Part shown: positions 18,531 to 26,476 of the stretch, piece after piece
Layout: the number at the start of each line of letters is the position of its first letter
Position numbering within the stretch: position 1 is the first letter of the stretch
Assembly: GCA_947453445.1 (NCBI GenBank)
Contig: CANGGP010000014.1
Span: 1-62,538 of the forward strand
Reading direction: 5' to 3'
DNA: 62,538 nucleotides
DNA from: Sphingobacteriaceae bacterium
GTDB taxonomy: Bacteria; Bacteroidota; Bacteroidia; B-17B0; Aurantibacillaceae
Notes under the pieces: model-generated
The model's input: only the letters and a program-made list of their open reading frames with translations
Database searches by the model: none
Told to the model about the DNA's origin: nothing
Translations under genes and position numbers: made by a program

Positions 18531-19136
18531 ATGAAAACAAAATCCATCCTTATTTTTTTATTGTTCAGCATCATTATCAGCTCTTGTGGCAAACACTTTA
18601 GCCTTGAAAAGAGGCATTACCGAAAGGGATTTTATTTTGCAAAAAATCACAAGGCACACAATACTAAGTCAAAGGCCGAAACGCCGAATTATGCAAAGGT
18701 TGAAGTCAATCCATCCCATCAAGCGCAAGCAAGCATGGTGCCTGCTACTTTGCCTGATGCAGACTCCATTCATTCAAGAGAAACTGTGTTGAACCAAACA
18801 AAATCTTTACTGAAAGAAGGATTTGGCAAAAGAAAATTTCAACAGCTGATGCAAAAGCTCGACCAACCCGAATTACCTGAGTATGCAAAAAAAACCATTC
18901 AATATATAGGTAAAGCCAATGAACGCCAAAAAAAATCGGGCTTCATTCAAATACTTTTCGACATCATCTTGCTTGGCATTGGTATATTTACAAGCATTTT
19001 ATTTTTATTTTTTAGCTTTGAAGCTTTTTCTTCTTCCCGAACCCCAGATGATAATAAAATAGGGGCACTATTCTTGATTTTAGCAATCATTTGTTTCGTT
19101 GCACCTTTAGTAAGATTAATTAGCGATCTCAATTAA
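18531..19136 (+). CDS. Lipoprotein paralogue 1 with C-terminal membrane segments
   Basis: 201 residues. The lipoprotein signal MKTKSILIFLLFSIIISSC puts the lipidated Cys at position 19. It is followed by the block GKHFSLEKRHYRKGFYFAKNHK, then a polar, variable middle (residues 45-140), then two hydrophobic segments (about 142-164, QILFDIILLGIGIFTSILFLFF, and 175-195). The HYRKGFYF block recurs in all three paralogues here. I do not recognise a named family. A lipidated N-terminus plus two C-terminal membrane helices suggests an inner-membrane-tethered envelope protein; function unknown. Confidence 0.75.
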   Translation: MKTKSILIFLLFSIIISSCGKHFSLEKRHYRKGFYFAKNHKAHNTKSKAETPNYAKVEVNPSHQAQASMVPATLPDADSIHSRETVLNQTKSLLKEGFGKRKFQQLMQKLDQPELPEYAKKTIQYIGKANERQKKSGFIQILFDIILLGIGIFTSILFLFFSFEAFSSSRTPDDNKIGALFLILAIICFVAPLVRLISDLN

Positions 19137-19297
19137 TTTTTCACTTTCTATTTGTTCAATGAATAAGGATTTGCATTTGTATTAGTTGAAAGTTCGCGGG
19201 CTGTCTGGATTAGAGGATACGAACGCTTATTTTTGCTTTATTTTTATCTAGGTATTCTGAAGCGTGGAATATCTTACGAAGATTAAATATTACCTTG

Positions 19298-19327
19298 TTG
19301 TATTTTATTTTTTATCTTGTACTATTG
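19298..19327 (+). promoter_or_regulatory. Candidate promoter of lipoprotein paralogue 2
   Basis: Same TTG-N19-TACTATTG arrangement as at 18480, within a segment nearly identical to the paralogue 1 upstream region. It ends 20 bp before the start codon. Confidence 0.5.
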
Positions 19328-19346
19328 TTTTAATACAATTTCGATA

Positions 19347-19955
19347 ATGAAAACAAAATCCATCCTTATTTTTTTATTGTTCAGCATTATCATCAGCTCT
19401 TGCGGTAAACACTTTAGCCTTGAAAAGAGGCATTACCGAAAGGGATTTTATTTTTCCTCTCAGCAAGCGCAAAAAAATCCTAAAATGTTAATGAATTCAA
19501 TTTTAACACCAAAAGCAACGATAATTAAAAATACCTTAAGTAATAATACAGTGATTTCAGTTAAATGTATCTTGTTTAATGAAGTACTTCCTAATCAAAA
19601 TAGTACTTTCAAAGACATAGAACCTTCAACACCAACGAATAAAAACATTAAATCAAACATCGTTGATAAGACTTTATTTAAGCAACAACGCAGACCACAT
19701 GGTGAGAAAATAAAGAACCAGTTTAGTCGTCTTTTTAAGGAAAAGATGGAAAGCAAAAAGGGTTTTATCATTATAATGTTTGATCTTTTATTAATTCTAT
19801 GTGGTGTTTTGGTTGGCGCTTTTTTTGTTTTGCTTGGATTTTCTGCAGTATCTGGCCATTTAACTTTATTTGAAATTGCAAGTTTGATTTTAATTTTTGT
19901 CGTCGGACTTTCATCCATTATTGGACCGATAATGAAGCTTATTCATGACTTATAA
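19347..19955 (+). CDS. Lipoprotein paralogue 2 with C-terminal membrane segments
   Basis: 202 residues from the start that aligns with paralogue 1 (an ATG ten codons upstream lies inside the promoter-like region). The first 36 codons match paralogue 1 almost base for base (lipobox IISSC, then GKHFSLEKRHYRKGFYF). After FYF the sequence diverges completely until the C-terminal hydrophobic pair (GFIIIMFDLLLILCGVLVGAFFVLLGF; ASLILIFVVGLSSIIGPIMKLIHDL). The sharp change from near-identity to divergence suggests a recent local duplication or gene conversion of the 5' end. Function unknown. Confidence 0.75.
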   Translation: MKTKSILIFLLFSIIISSCGKHFSLEKRHYRKGFYFSSQQAQKNPKMLMNSILTPKATIIKNTLSNNTVISVKCILFNEVLPNQNSTFKDIEPSTPTNKNIKSNIVDKTLFKQQRRPHGEKIKNQFSRLFKEKMESKKGFIIIMFDLLLILCGVLVGAFFVLLGFSAVSGHLTLFEIASLILIFVVGLSSIIGPIMKLIHDL

Positions 19956-20061
19956 AAGCGGTTGAACATCTTATGCGTAAGCCATTTTATTACAAAAAAA
20001 TTGATAACCTTAATTTTATATATTTTCCAAATAACTACTTTTTAAATTCAACACAATTAAA

Positions 20062-20697
20062 ATGAAAACAAAATCCGGCATCTTTTTTTTACTTGTTGCT
20101 TTATTATTAAGTACATGCGGTAAGCAGCTCAGCTTACAAAAAAGACATTACCGAAAGGGATTTTATTTTGCGCAAAATCATAAAGCCTCGAGTTCAAATG
20201 TGGCCACATTCGCCAAAGCGCCAAAAGCACAAATGACCCACGAAGGGCTTGGCAATCAAAAAGAATTAAGTCTTGAAGCAATTCAAACAAACTATGTGCT
20301 TAAGACAGAAGATGTAAAACCTGATTCAAGTTTATTTAATAATCAAAAAACCAAGACTAAAAACGCAGACATTCACCTTCAGCGAAAGGCACAATTACTT
20401 TTGCAACAATTGGCCTTGTCTGAAAAAAACGAAAAAAAATTGAATCGTTTTATTGGGAATAATCAACACACAAACAAAAAAGATGCCGGCAATATATTGC
20501 TTGATATTTTACTCATTTTTTTGGGCATAGCAGCGGCTGTATTTTTTATTTTTTTGGTATTTATTCTTCTGCTTGATTCAGCGAGCGGTCATTCAACCCT
20601 TGCTCCTAAAACAGAACAAAACTTGGCCGGTCTGTGTGCTTTCATCGCAGTCTTATGTGTTTACGCGCCATTCAAAAAACTCATCAATGATTTGTAA
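20062..20697 (+). CDS. Lipoprotein paralogue 3 with C-terminal membrane segments
   Basis: 211 residues. Lipobox LLLSTC with Cys19, then GKQLSLQKRHYRKGFYFAQNHK, a Gln/Lys-rich middle, and two C-terminal hydrophobic segments (about 150-175, ILLDILLIFLGIAAAVFFIFLVFILLL, and 188-205). It is a more diverged member of the same family, and its upstream region does not share the promoter segment of the other two. Convergent with the leftward pair at 20719 with only about 20 bp between. Confidence 0.75.
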   Translation: MKTKSGIFFLLVALLLSTCGKQLSLQKRHYRKGFYFAQNHKASSSNVATFAKAPKAQMTHEGLGNQKELSLEAIQTNYVLKTEDVKPDSSLFNNQKTKTKNADIHLQRKAQLLLQQLALSEKNEKKLNRFIGNNQHTNKKDAGNILLDILLIFLGIAAAVFFIFLVFILLLDSASGHSTLAPKTEQNLAGLCAFIAVLCVYAPFKKLINDL

Positions 20698-20718
20698 TCA
20701 GATTTAATTTTTTCTTCT

Positions 20719-21099
20719 TTAACCCATCATAAAAATTCCCTGCAACTTCAACACAAAGGGTTTGCCCAATTCATTCGTTTTTACAATAATGTCGCGGTCA
20801 AAATCGCGTAAAATGTGCCCGAAGTTAAAATCTTGAAATCGGTTGGTCATAAACATAAAATTTTCCAATTGTACAGGGTTGCACTTCACCCTTTGGTAAA
20901 TCACATAATCTTTGCCGTTTTCTGAGCGTACACGAATTTCAACCCCATCTTTATTGGGTTGTAAAAAGGTGAGGGTGTAAATTTTATCCTTGGGTTCGTT
21001 GATTAAATGTTCGTTTAAACGGCAAGCCTCACGCACACTGTGAAACACAATGCCGATAAAGGGTAATTTTCCTTTGGGCAATTTAAGGGCCAGTTCCAT
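20719..21099 (-). CDS. Conserved-looking protein of unknown function (second of a pair)
   Basis: 126 residues from ATG at 21099; a GTG three codons upstream (21108) would overlap the preceding gene by 8 bp. Not recognised. It is soluble, alpha/beta-like (KLPFIGIVFHSVREACRLNEHLI ... KIYTLTFLQPNKDGVEIRVRSENGKDYVIYQRVK ... FGHILRDFDRDIIVKTNELGKPFVLKLQGIFMMG) with no signal peptide or membrane segment. The start lies 1 bp after the stop of the 21101-21421 gene, so the two are probably translated together. Confidence 0.65.
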   Translation of the reverse strand: MELALKLPKGKLPFIGIVFHSVREACRLNEHLINEPKDKIYTLTFLQPNKDGVEIRVRSENGKDYVIYQRVKCNPVQLENFMFMTNRFQDFNFGHILRDFDRDIIVKTNELGKPFVLKLQGIFMMG

Positions 21100-21100
21100 G

Positions 21101-21421
21101 TCATTCACTCAGTATTAAATGTGTATTGCGCAGGGCTTTTTTTTCAAGCTTTTCCTCCAATGATAAACAGCTTTTTAGCATGCGGTGCTTGGTGTGGTGA
21201 AAGGTAAATTTTAAGTCCGACTCCGTATCCATGTGATAGCGCTCGTGCAACACCCATGAACAGTTTTTTAATTCCAACAATTCGCCACTCGCCGGTAATT
21301 TTTGTTGTTTAATGTCGAGTAAAATATCCTGAAGCAAATTATCCAATGCCTCAATACAGTTGGCCTTGCCCGTGTAAGGCAGTAATTGTATCTCGTTCAT
21401 GAAGCGCTTCAAATTTTCCAT
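21101..21421 (-). CDS. Small protein of unknown function (first of a pair)
   Basis: 106 residues from MENLKRFMNEIQLLPY. The frame is open for 88 more codons upstream, but that part crosses a GC-rich structured repeat and reads as low-quality Ala/Arg-rich sequence, so the internal start is preferred. It is mostly helical and charged (CIEALDNLLQDILLDIKQQKLPASGELLELKNCSWVLHERYHMDTESDLKFTFHHTKHRMLKSCLSLEEKLEKKAL). Function unknown. Its stop is 1 bp from the next start, suggesting a two-gene unit. Confidence 0.6.
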   Translation of the reverse strand: MENLKRFMNEIQLLPYTGKANCIEALDNLLQDILLDIKQQKLPASGELLELKNCSWVLHERYHMDTESDLKFTFHHTKHRMLKSCLSLEEKLEKKALRNTHLILSE

Positions 21422-21576
21422 AATCAAAGATACTGTTTTTTGTAGCGTGTTAATGCTATAAATTGTAGCAATTAAAACAGAAGTGTTAACAAGTGTTTCG
21501 GTCCCTATAAGCCGAATGAATGCGCCCCGCAAAATAGATGCAATGATGACTTTCGATAAAAGAAGTATCATTTTTT

Positions 21577-21712
21577 GGGCGCCTGATCGGGCTGCTGCAG
21601 GCTGCGGTTTTTTGGCCGCGGAAAATTGGGCGGCCAAAAGAACCCTGCCTGCCAACCTGCGCGCATGCCTAGTATTGGCAGGCAAGCCTTCCGCATCCCG
21701 GGCGCTTCGTGA
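21577..21712 (-). repeat. Structured GCCCGAC-type intergenic element, copy C (reverse orientation)
   Basis: A GC-rich island in an AT-rich genome with two perfect 10-bp inverted repeats: TTTTGGCCGC (21610-21619) with GCGGCCAAAA (21630-21639), and TGCCTGCCAA (21646-21655) with TTGGCAGGCA (21675-21684). Read on the minus strand it starts near GGGATGCGGAA and ends CAGCAGCCCGATCAGGCGCCC (shortened here), which parallels GCGTGAGGGAT...GCGGATAGCCCGACC...CGCCC in copy B. Assignment to the same family is less certain than for copies A and B. Confidence 0.6.
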
Positions 21713-21823
21713 ACCTTAACATTTCGAACAATTTGAATTTTAACATCTTCAAGCCATCCCAAATACATACAATTATTGCCCAACTAAAAACATTTCAATA
21801 GCTTTATGAATCAAATAAAGCAC

Positions 21824-24800
21824 ATGAAAAAAATCGCTACACTTTGCCTCCTAGTTTTCTGCATCAATTCCCTTAAAGCCCAACCATGGATTGACAGATT
21901 ACCTCAGCCTGCCACCAATTTTTATGATATTCAAAAGTCGTTTTACGATTTTTGGAAAGACAAAGACATTAGCGAAAAGGGCAGGGGCTATACGCCTTTT
22001 CGCCGCTGGGAGTATTTTGTAGAACCCCGTGTGTATCCCACCGGCAATCTTTTATTGTTGTCGAACAACTGGGAAAATTTTAAAGCTTTTCAATCCAATG
22101 CCATTAAAGCCGGTCACTTAACATTGGGTGCAAATACCGCCAATTCAACTTGGGTGCCCATGGGCCCAATTGGTTCACCCACCGGCGTAAACAATTATAA
22201 CATCAAACAAAATGTGGGTCGCGATAATTTTATCACCTTTCATCCTAGCAATCCTTCAATTTTTTGGATTGGCGCACCTGCCGGCGGTTTATGGAAAACC
22301 ACCAACAGTGGCGGGGCATGGCTCACCAACACCGATTATTTAACCGTGATCGGCTGTAGCGATTTGGCCGTTGATCCCACCAATCCAAACATCATGTATT
22401 TGGCCACCGGCGATATGGAACAAGGCGATACACGCAGCATCGGGGTTTTAAAATCAACCGATGGCGGCATTACTTGGAACAATACAGGCCTTAGCTTTAC
22501 CATAATTCAAGCACGCCGCATGAGCCGCATTCTTGTGAATCCAAATAACACACAAATTTTATTGGCCGCTACCAGCGTTGGTATTTACCGCAGCACCGAT
22601 GCCGGTGCGAATTGGACCCAAGTGACCAGCTCAGCTGCCTACGACATGGAGTTTAAACCGGGTGACCCAAATACAGTTTACGCCAGCGGAACTGCTTTTT
22701 ATTTGTCAACAAATGGCGGACAAACCTTTAGTACCATCTCTAACGGTATTAGCACTGCCGCTGAGCGCATGAAAATTACAGTTACCGCAGCCGACCCAAA
22801 TTATGTTTATGCCTTGTCTTCAAATCCTTCGAACAGCGGTTTACAGGGCGTTTATCGCTCGGTGTCAAGCGGCACCGCATTTACCCTCATGACCTCCAGT
22901 CCTGATATTTTAAACGGTTCATGCAGTAACCCTGCCGCCGGTGGCCAAGGCTGGTACGATTTAACCATTGCGGCTTCGCCCCTCGATAAAAACGAAGTGG
23001 CTGTGGGTGGTATTAACATTTGGCGCAGTACCAACGGTGGCGCCAATTTTAACATCATTGGTTGCTGGAACAGTGCCGGTAGCAGTCCTTTATACGTACA
23101 TGCCGATCAACATGAATTAGAATACAACAATGCAGGTACTTTATACGCCTGTAACGACGGGGGTTTGTTTAGTTATAACGGTTCGAGCTGGGCAGACTTA
23201 AACGCCACCCGTAACATTTCACAAATTTATAAAATGGGACTTTCGGGTGTTTCGCCAAACAAATGGATTACGGGTCACCAAGATAACGGCACAAACATTT
23301 ATAATAACGGTGTTTATAGTGCAGCCGTTGGCGCCGACGGTATGGATTGTTTTATTGACCGTACCAACGACAACAACATGTTTGCATCTTGGCAAAACGG
23401 TAATTTTTTACGCTCTTCCAATGGCGGTGCTTTTTGGACCAATGCAGGCATCACCGGTTCGGCTTGGTTATGCCCTTGGAAACAAGATCCACAAAATGCT
23501 TCAGTAATTTATGCCGGCACTTCACAACTTTATAGTTGCACCCTGCCAAGTTTAAGTTGGTCACAATTGGGCACTACAGGTGTTACAGGCAACATTAAAG
23601 AATTTGCCATCGCGCCTTCAAACAACCAAGTAATTTATGTTATTCATAACACTGCCTTAAGAAAAAGTATTGATGGTGGCACCACATGGACCGCCATGAG
23701 CGGCGTACCTACCAGTTTAGGCGCACCTACATTTATTACCGTTAGTCCTACCGACCCAAATAAATTATGGGTTACTTTAAGCGGTTACTCTGCCGCCAAC
23801 AAAGTGTTTCAATCAACCAACGGTGGCCAAACATGGACTAACATCACGTACAACCTCCCAAATTTACCGGCCAATTGCTCGGTGTACCAAGTAGGTTCAA
23901 ACGATTTAATTTATGTAGGCATGGACATTGGTGTGTATTGTAAAGACATTAATACCAATACATGGACCTTGTACAATTCAGGATTGCCGAATACACCTAT
24001 TAGTGATATGGAAATTTCTGCGGCTAATCCAAATAAACTACGTGCATCTACTTACGGTCGCGGGGTTTACGAAGTTGATTTGTATCAGGTAACGGCACCA
24101 CCGGTGAGTAATTTTTATATTCCTTCGAGTATTTGTTCAAGTACTTCAAGGTTGTTTCAAGATGCTTCCAACAACAGTCCAAATGCATGGTCGTGGTCGG
24201 TGCAGCCAAGTGCAGGGGTGAATATCAGTTCAGTCACAGTACAAAGTCCGAGTATTACTTTTGCCAATGCAGGTATTTATACCATCTCCATGGTTGCCTC
24301 CAATAGCATTGGCATTGGGTCGGTGGTGAATCAAACCGTTTTGGTAAACGCCAGTCCGAACATTACATTCAGCATACCTTCAAACACGGTTTGTATTGAT
24401 GAGGTAATCACTGTATCGGTATCGGGTGCACAGAGTTATGTATGGTCGCCCGGCAGTTTTGTGGGTGCCTCATACACTTTCACAGCCGGCGTTTCACAAA
24501 CCTTTAGTGTGAATGCCCAAAACAGCAATGGCTGTTTAGATGTTGATTCGCTGCACATTGTGGTGTCGAAATGCGACGGTGTTGCGGAAAAATACCAATC
24601 ACGCGATGTGTTTTCATTGTATCCCAACCCAAGTAACGGTAAGCTGATTGTTGCCTATAAAGGCGACAAAAACATGGCTGTTGAAATGGAATTGATAGAC
24701 GGCAACGGCAAGGTGGCCTATAAACAAAGTGTGTTGTTTAAACGCGATAGGCCGGAGGCATTGCTCAATATTTCGCATTTGTTATCGGGTGTTTATACTT

Positions 24801-24856
24801 TGCGCTTAAAGACAGCCGATGATGGTGTGCAATTACTCAAATTGCTGAAGGAATAA
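21824..24856 (+). CDS. Large T9SS-sorted Asp-box (sortilin/VPS10-like) protein
   Basis: 1010 residues from MKKIATLCLL (an ATG six codons upstream, at 21806, is the alternative), with a signal peptide ending LKAQ. Residues about 100-740 hold repeated Asp-box motifs (TNSGGAWLT, STDGGITWNN, STDAGANWTQ, STNGGQTFST, SSNGGAFWTN, SIDGGTTWTA, STNGGQTWTN), giving one or two beta-propellers. A PKD-like domain (about 755-845, NNSPNAWSWSVQPS) and an Ig-like module (SGAQSYVWSPG) follow. The C-terminus is a T9SS sorting domain (FSLYPNPSNGKLIVAYKGD ... LLSGVYTLRLKTADDG). Surface-exposed or released; binding or hydrolytic activity unknown. Confidence 0.9.
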   Translation: MKKIATLCLLVFCINSLKAQPWIDRLPQPATNFYDIQKSFYDFWKDKDISEKGRGYTPFRRWEYFVEPRVYPTGNLLLLSNNWENFKAFQSNAIKAGHLTLGANTANSTWVPMGPIGSPTGVNNYNIKQNVGRDNFITFHPSNPSIFWIGAPAGGLWKTTNSGGAWLTNTDYLTVIGCSDLAVDPTNPNIMYLATGDMEQGDTRSIGVLKSTDGGITWNNTGLSFTIIQARRMSRILVNPNNTQILLAATSVGIYRSTDAGANWTQVTSSAAYDMEFKPGDPNTVYASGTAFYLSTNGGQTFSTISNGISTAAERMKITVTAADPNYVYALSSNPSNSGLQGVYRSVSSGTAFTLMTSSPDILNGSCSNPAAGGQGWYDLTIAASPLDKNEVAVGGINIWRSTNGGANFNIIGCWNSAGSSPLYVHADQHELEYNNAGTLYACNDGGLFSYNGSSWADLNATRNISQIYKMGLSGVSPNKWITGHQDNGTNIYNNGVYSAAVGADGMDCFIDRTNDNNMFASWQNGNFLRSSNGGAFWTNAGITGSAWLCPWKQDPQNASVIYAGTSQLYSCTLPSLSWSQLGTTGVTGNIKEFAIAPSNNQVIYVIHNTALRKSIDGGTTWTAMSGVPTSLGAPTFITVSPTDPNKLWVTLSGYSAANKVFQSTNGGQTWTNITYNLPNLPANCSVYQVGSNDLIYVGMDIGVYCKDINTNTWTLYNSGLPNTPISDMEISAANPNKLRASTYGRGVYEVDLYQVTAPPVSNFYIPSSICSSTSRLFQDASNNSPNAWSWSVQPSAGVNISSVTVQSPSITFANAGIYTISMVASNSIGIGSVVNQTVLVNASPNITFSIPSNTVCIDEVITVSVSGAQSYVWSPGSFVGASYTFTAGVSQTFSVNAQNSNGCLDVDSLHIVVSKCDGVAEKYQSRDVFSLYPNPSNGKLIVAYKGDKNMAVEMELIDGNGKVAYKQSVLFKRDRPEALLNISHLLSGVYTLRLKTADDGVQLLKLLKE

Positions 24857-24911
24857 GTCTTCATTTTTATTGTTTTAAAATTTTATTATTTTTATTCGAA
24901 AATCCATCGAT

Positions 24912-26456
24912 ATGAAAAAATATTGGCAAAACTTTGGCATCATTTGCAGTTTGGTTTTATTGATTGCTTGTTCTGATGAAAACAAGGACCTGATTCCGGC
25001 TGTGAAAAAAGATTTTTGTGCCGGCATTCACCGAAACGATAGCATTACTTTATCGTCGCAATTAAAGGGATTGGAAGAAAAGATGCGAAACAAAACAGGG
25101 GTTTATGTTTTGGAAGAAGGCGATGTGTCGATGATTAGCAGAGCTTGGCTAAGTGAATATGCCGAGAAAAGCATCGATATTCAATATTTTATTTTTTCAA
25201 CCGACAATGTGGGTTTAATTGCCTGTGATTATTTGGTGCGTGCTGCCGATCGCGGTGTTAAAGTGCGCATATTGGTTGATGATATTATGGTGGAGGCAGG
25301 CCCACATGAAATACTGGCCATGGATGCCCACCCAAACATTGAGATTAAAATTTACAATCCCGGTGTTAATTTGGGGAAGAACATTTTTCAAAAGCTCAAT
25401 GCTTTTCGAAAAGATTTTTCAGGAGCCAATCAGCGCATGCACAATAAAATATTTGCTGTTGACGGTAAAATTACAATTACGGGCGGTCGCAATATTGCAG
25501 ATGAGTATTTTGATTATGACCACGAATATAATTTTAGAGACCGCGATGTTTTGTTGATTGGTAAGGCTACTGAAGTGGTGGAAAGCAGTTTCGAAAACTT
25601 TTGGCAAAATGCCATTGCCGTGCAGGTAAGTGAATTGGTGAACGACAGCACCGTGAAAACAAATGATGCTAACCGTTATGACCGATTACACCAGTATGCC
25701 TGTAATCCTGAAAACTTTTGGCCGCAGGTACGCGAAAAAATTCAAGGTATTCCGCAAGCTTTTAAAAACATTCAAGCCTCGGGCGACTTGCTTTGGACCG
25801 ACAGTGTTGTATTTGTATCGGATGTGCCCGGTAAATTTAATGAAACGGTGAAACGAAGTGGGGAGGCATTAACAACAGGGGCTTTGGCAAGTTTGATACA
25901 AAATGCTAAGACGGATGTTTACATTCAATCGCCTTATTTAATTACCAACGATAAAATTTTAAATCTTTTAAAAAGAACGGTAGCCAAGGGTGTAAAGATG
26001 AACATACTCAGCAACAGTTTAAGTTCGACCGATAATTTAGAAGCCTTTGCAGCGTATCAAAAATGCAGGGAAGACATTTTAAAAGCCGGTGTGCGTATTT
26101 TTGAATTCAGACCTGATGCTGCTGCGAGGTATAAAATTATGACGGGGGTATTACAAAAGACTTTAAGTTTTAAACCTGTGTTTGGTTTACATGCCAAGAG
26201 CATGGTGATTGATGATTACATCACGGTAATTGGTACGTTTAATCTCGATCCGCGTAGCGCGAATTTAAATACTGAGTGTGTTACAATTATTTATTCGAAG
26301 CAGGTGGCCATGGCAGTAAAGGCGCACATGATTGAAGAAATAAAACCTGAAAATGCATGGGAAACAACTTTGCAATATAACCCCGATGAAAAGGCCGGTA
26401 CATTAAAACGTATGAAAACCTTTACACGCAAAGTGGTACCTAAATCGATTTTATAA
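24912..26456 (+). CDS. Phospholipase D-like lipoprotein with two HKD motifs
   Basis: 514 residues. The signal MKKYWQNFGIICSLVLLIACSD has a lipobox, so the protein should be lipidated and exported. Two complete HxK(x)4D motifs are present: His177 in MHNKIFAVDGKITITGGRN and His427 in LHAKSMVIDDYITVIGTFNLDPRS, the paired catalytic sites of the PLD superfamily (cardiolipin synthase type). Members hydrolyse or transfer phosphatidyl groups; an exported lipoprotein form could act on envelope or foreign phospholipids (inference). 55 bp after the Asp-box gene and co-directional. It is convergent with a kinase gene only about 20 bp away. Confidence 0.9.
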   Translation: MKKYWQNFGIICSLVLLIACSDENKDLIPAVKKDFCAGIHRNDSITLSSQLKGLEEKMRNKTGVYVLEEGDVSMISRAWLSEYAEKSIDIQYFIFSTDNVGLIACDYLVRAADRGVKVRILVDDIMVEAGPHEILAMDAHPNIEIKIYNPGVNLGKNIFQKLNAFRKDFSGANQRMHNKIFAVDGKITITGGRNIADEYFDYDHEYNFRDRDVLLIGKATEVVESSFENFWQNAIAVQVSELVNDSTVKTNDANRYDRLHQYACNPENFWPQVREKIQGIPQAFKNIQASGDLLWTDSVVFVSDVPGKFNETVKRSGEALTTGALASLIQNAKTDVYIQSPYLITNDKILNLLKRTVAKGVKMNILSNSLSSTDNLEAFAAYQKCREDILKAGVRIFEFRPDAAARYKIMTGVLQKTLSFKPVFGLHAKSMVIDDYITVIGTFNLDPRSANLNTECVTIIYSKQVAMAVKAHMIEEIKPENAWETTLQYNPDEKAGTLKRMKTFTRKVVPKSIL

Positions 26457-26476
26457 ATGAAACCGGATGGCTAAAA

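Noticed and set aside
21483-21783. Short frames over the GC-rich island
   Set aside because: They translate the inverted repeats of the structured element (Ala/Arg/Gly-rich) and are better explained by it.
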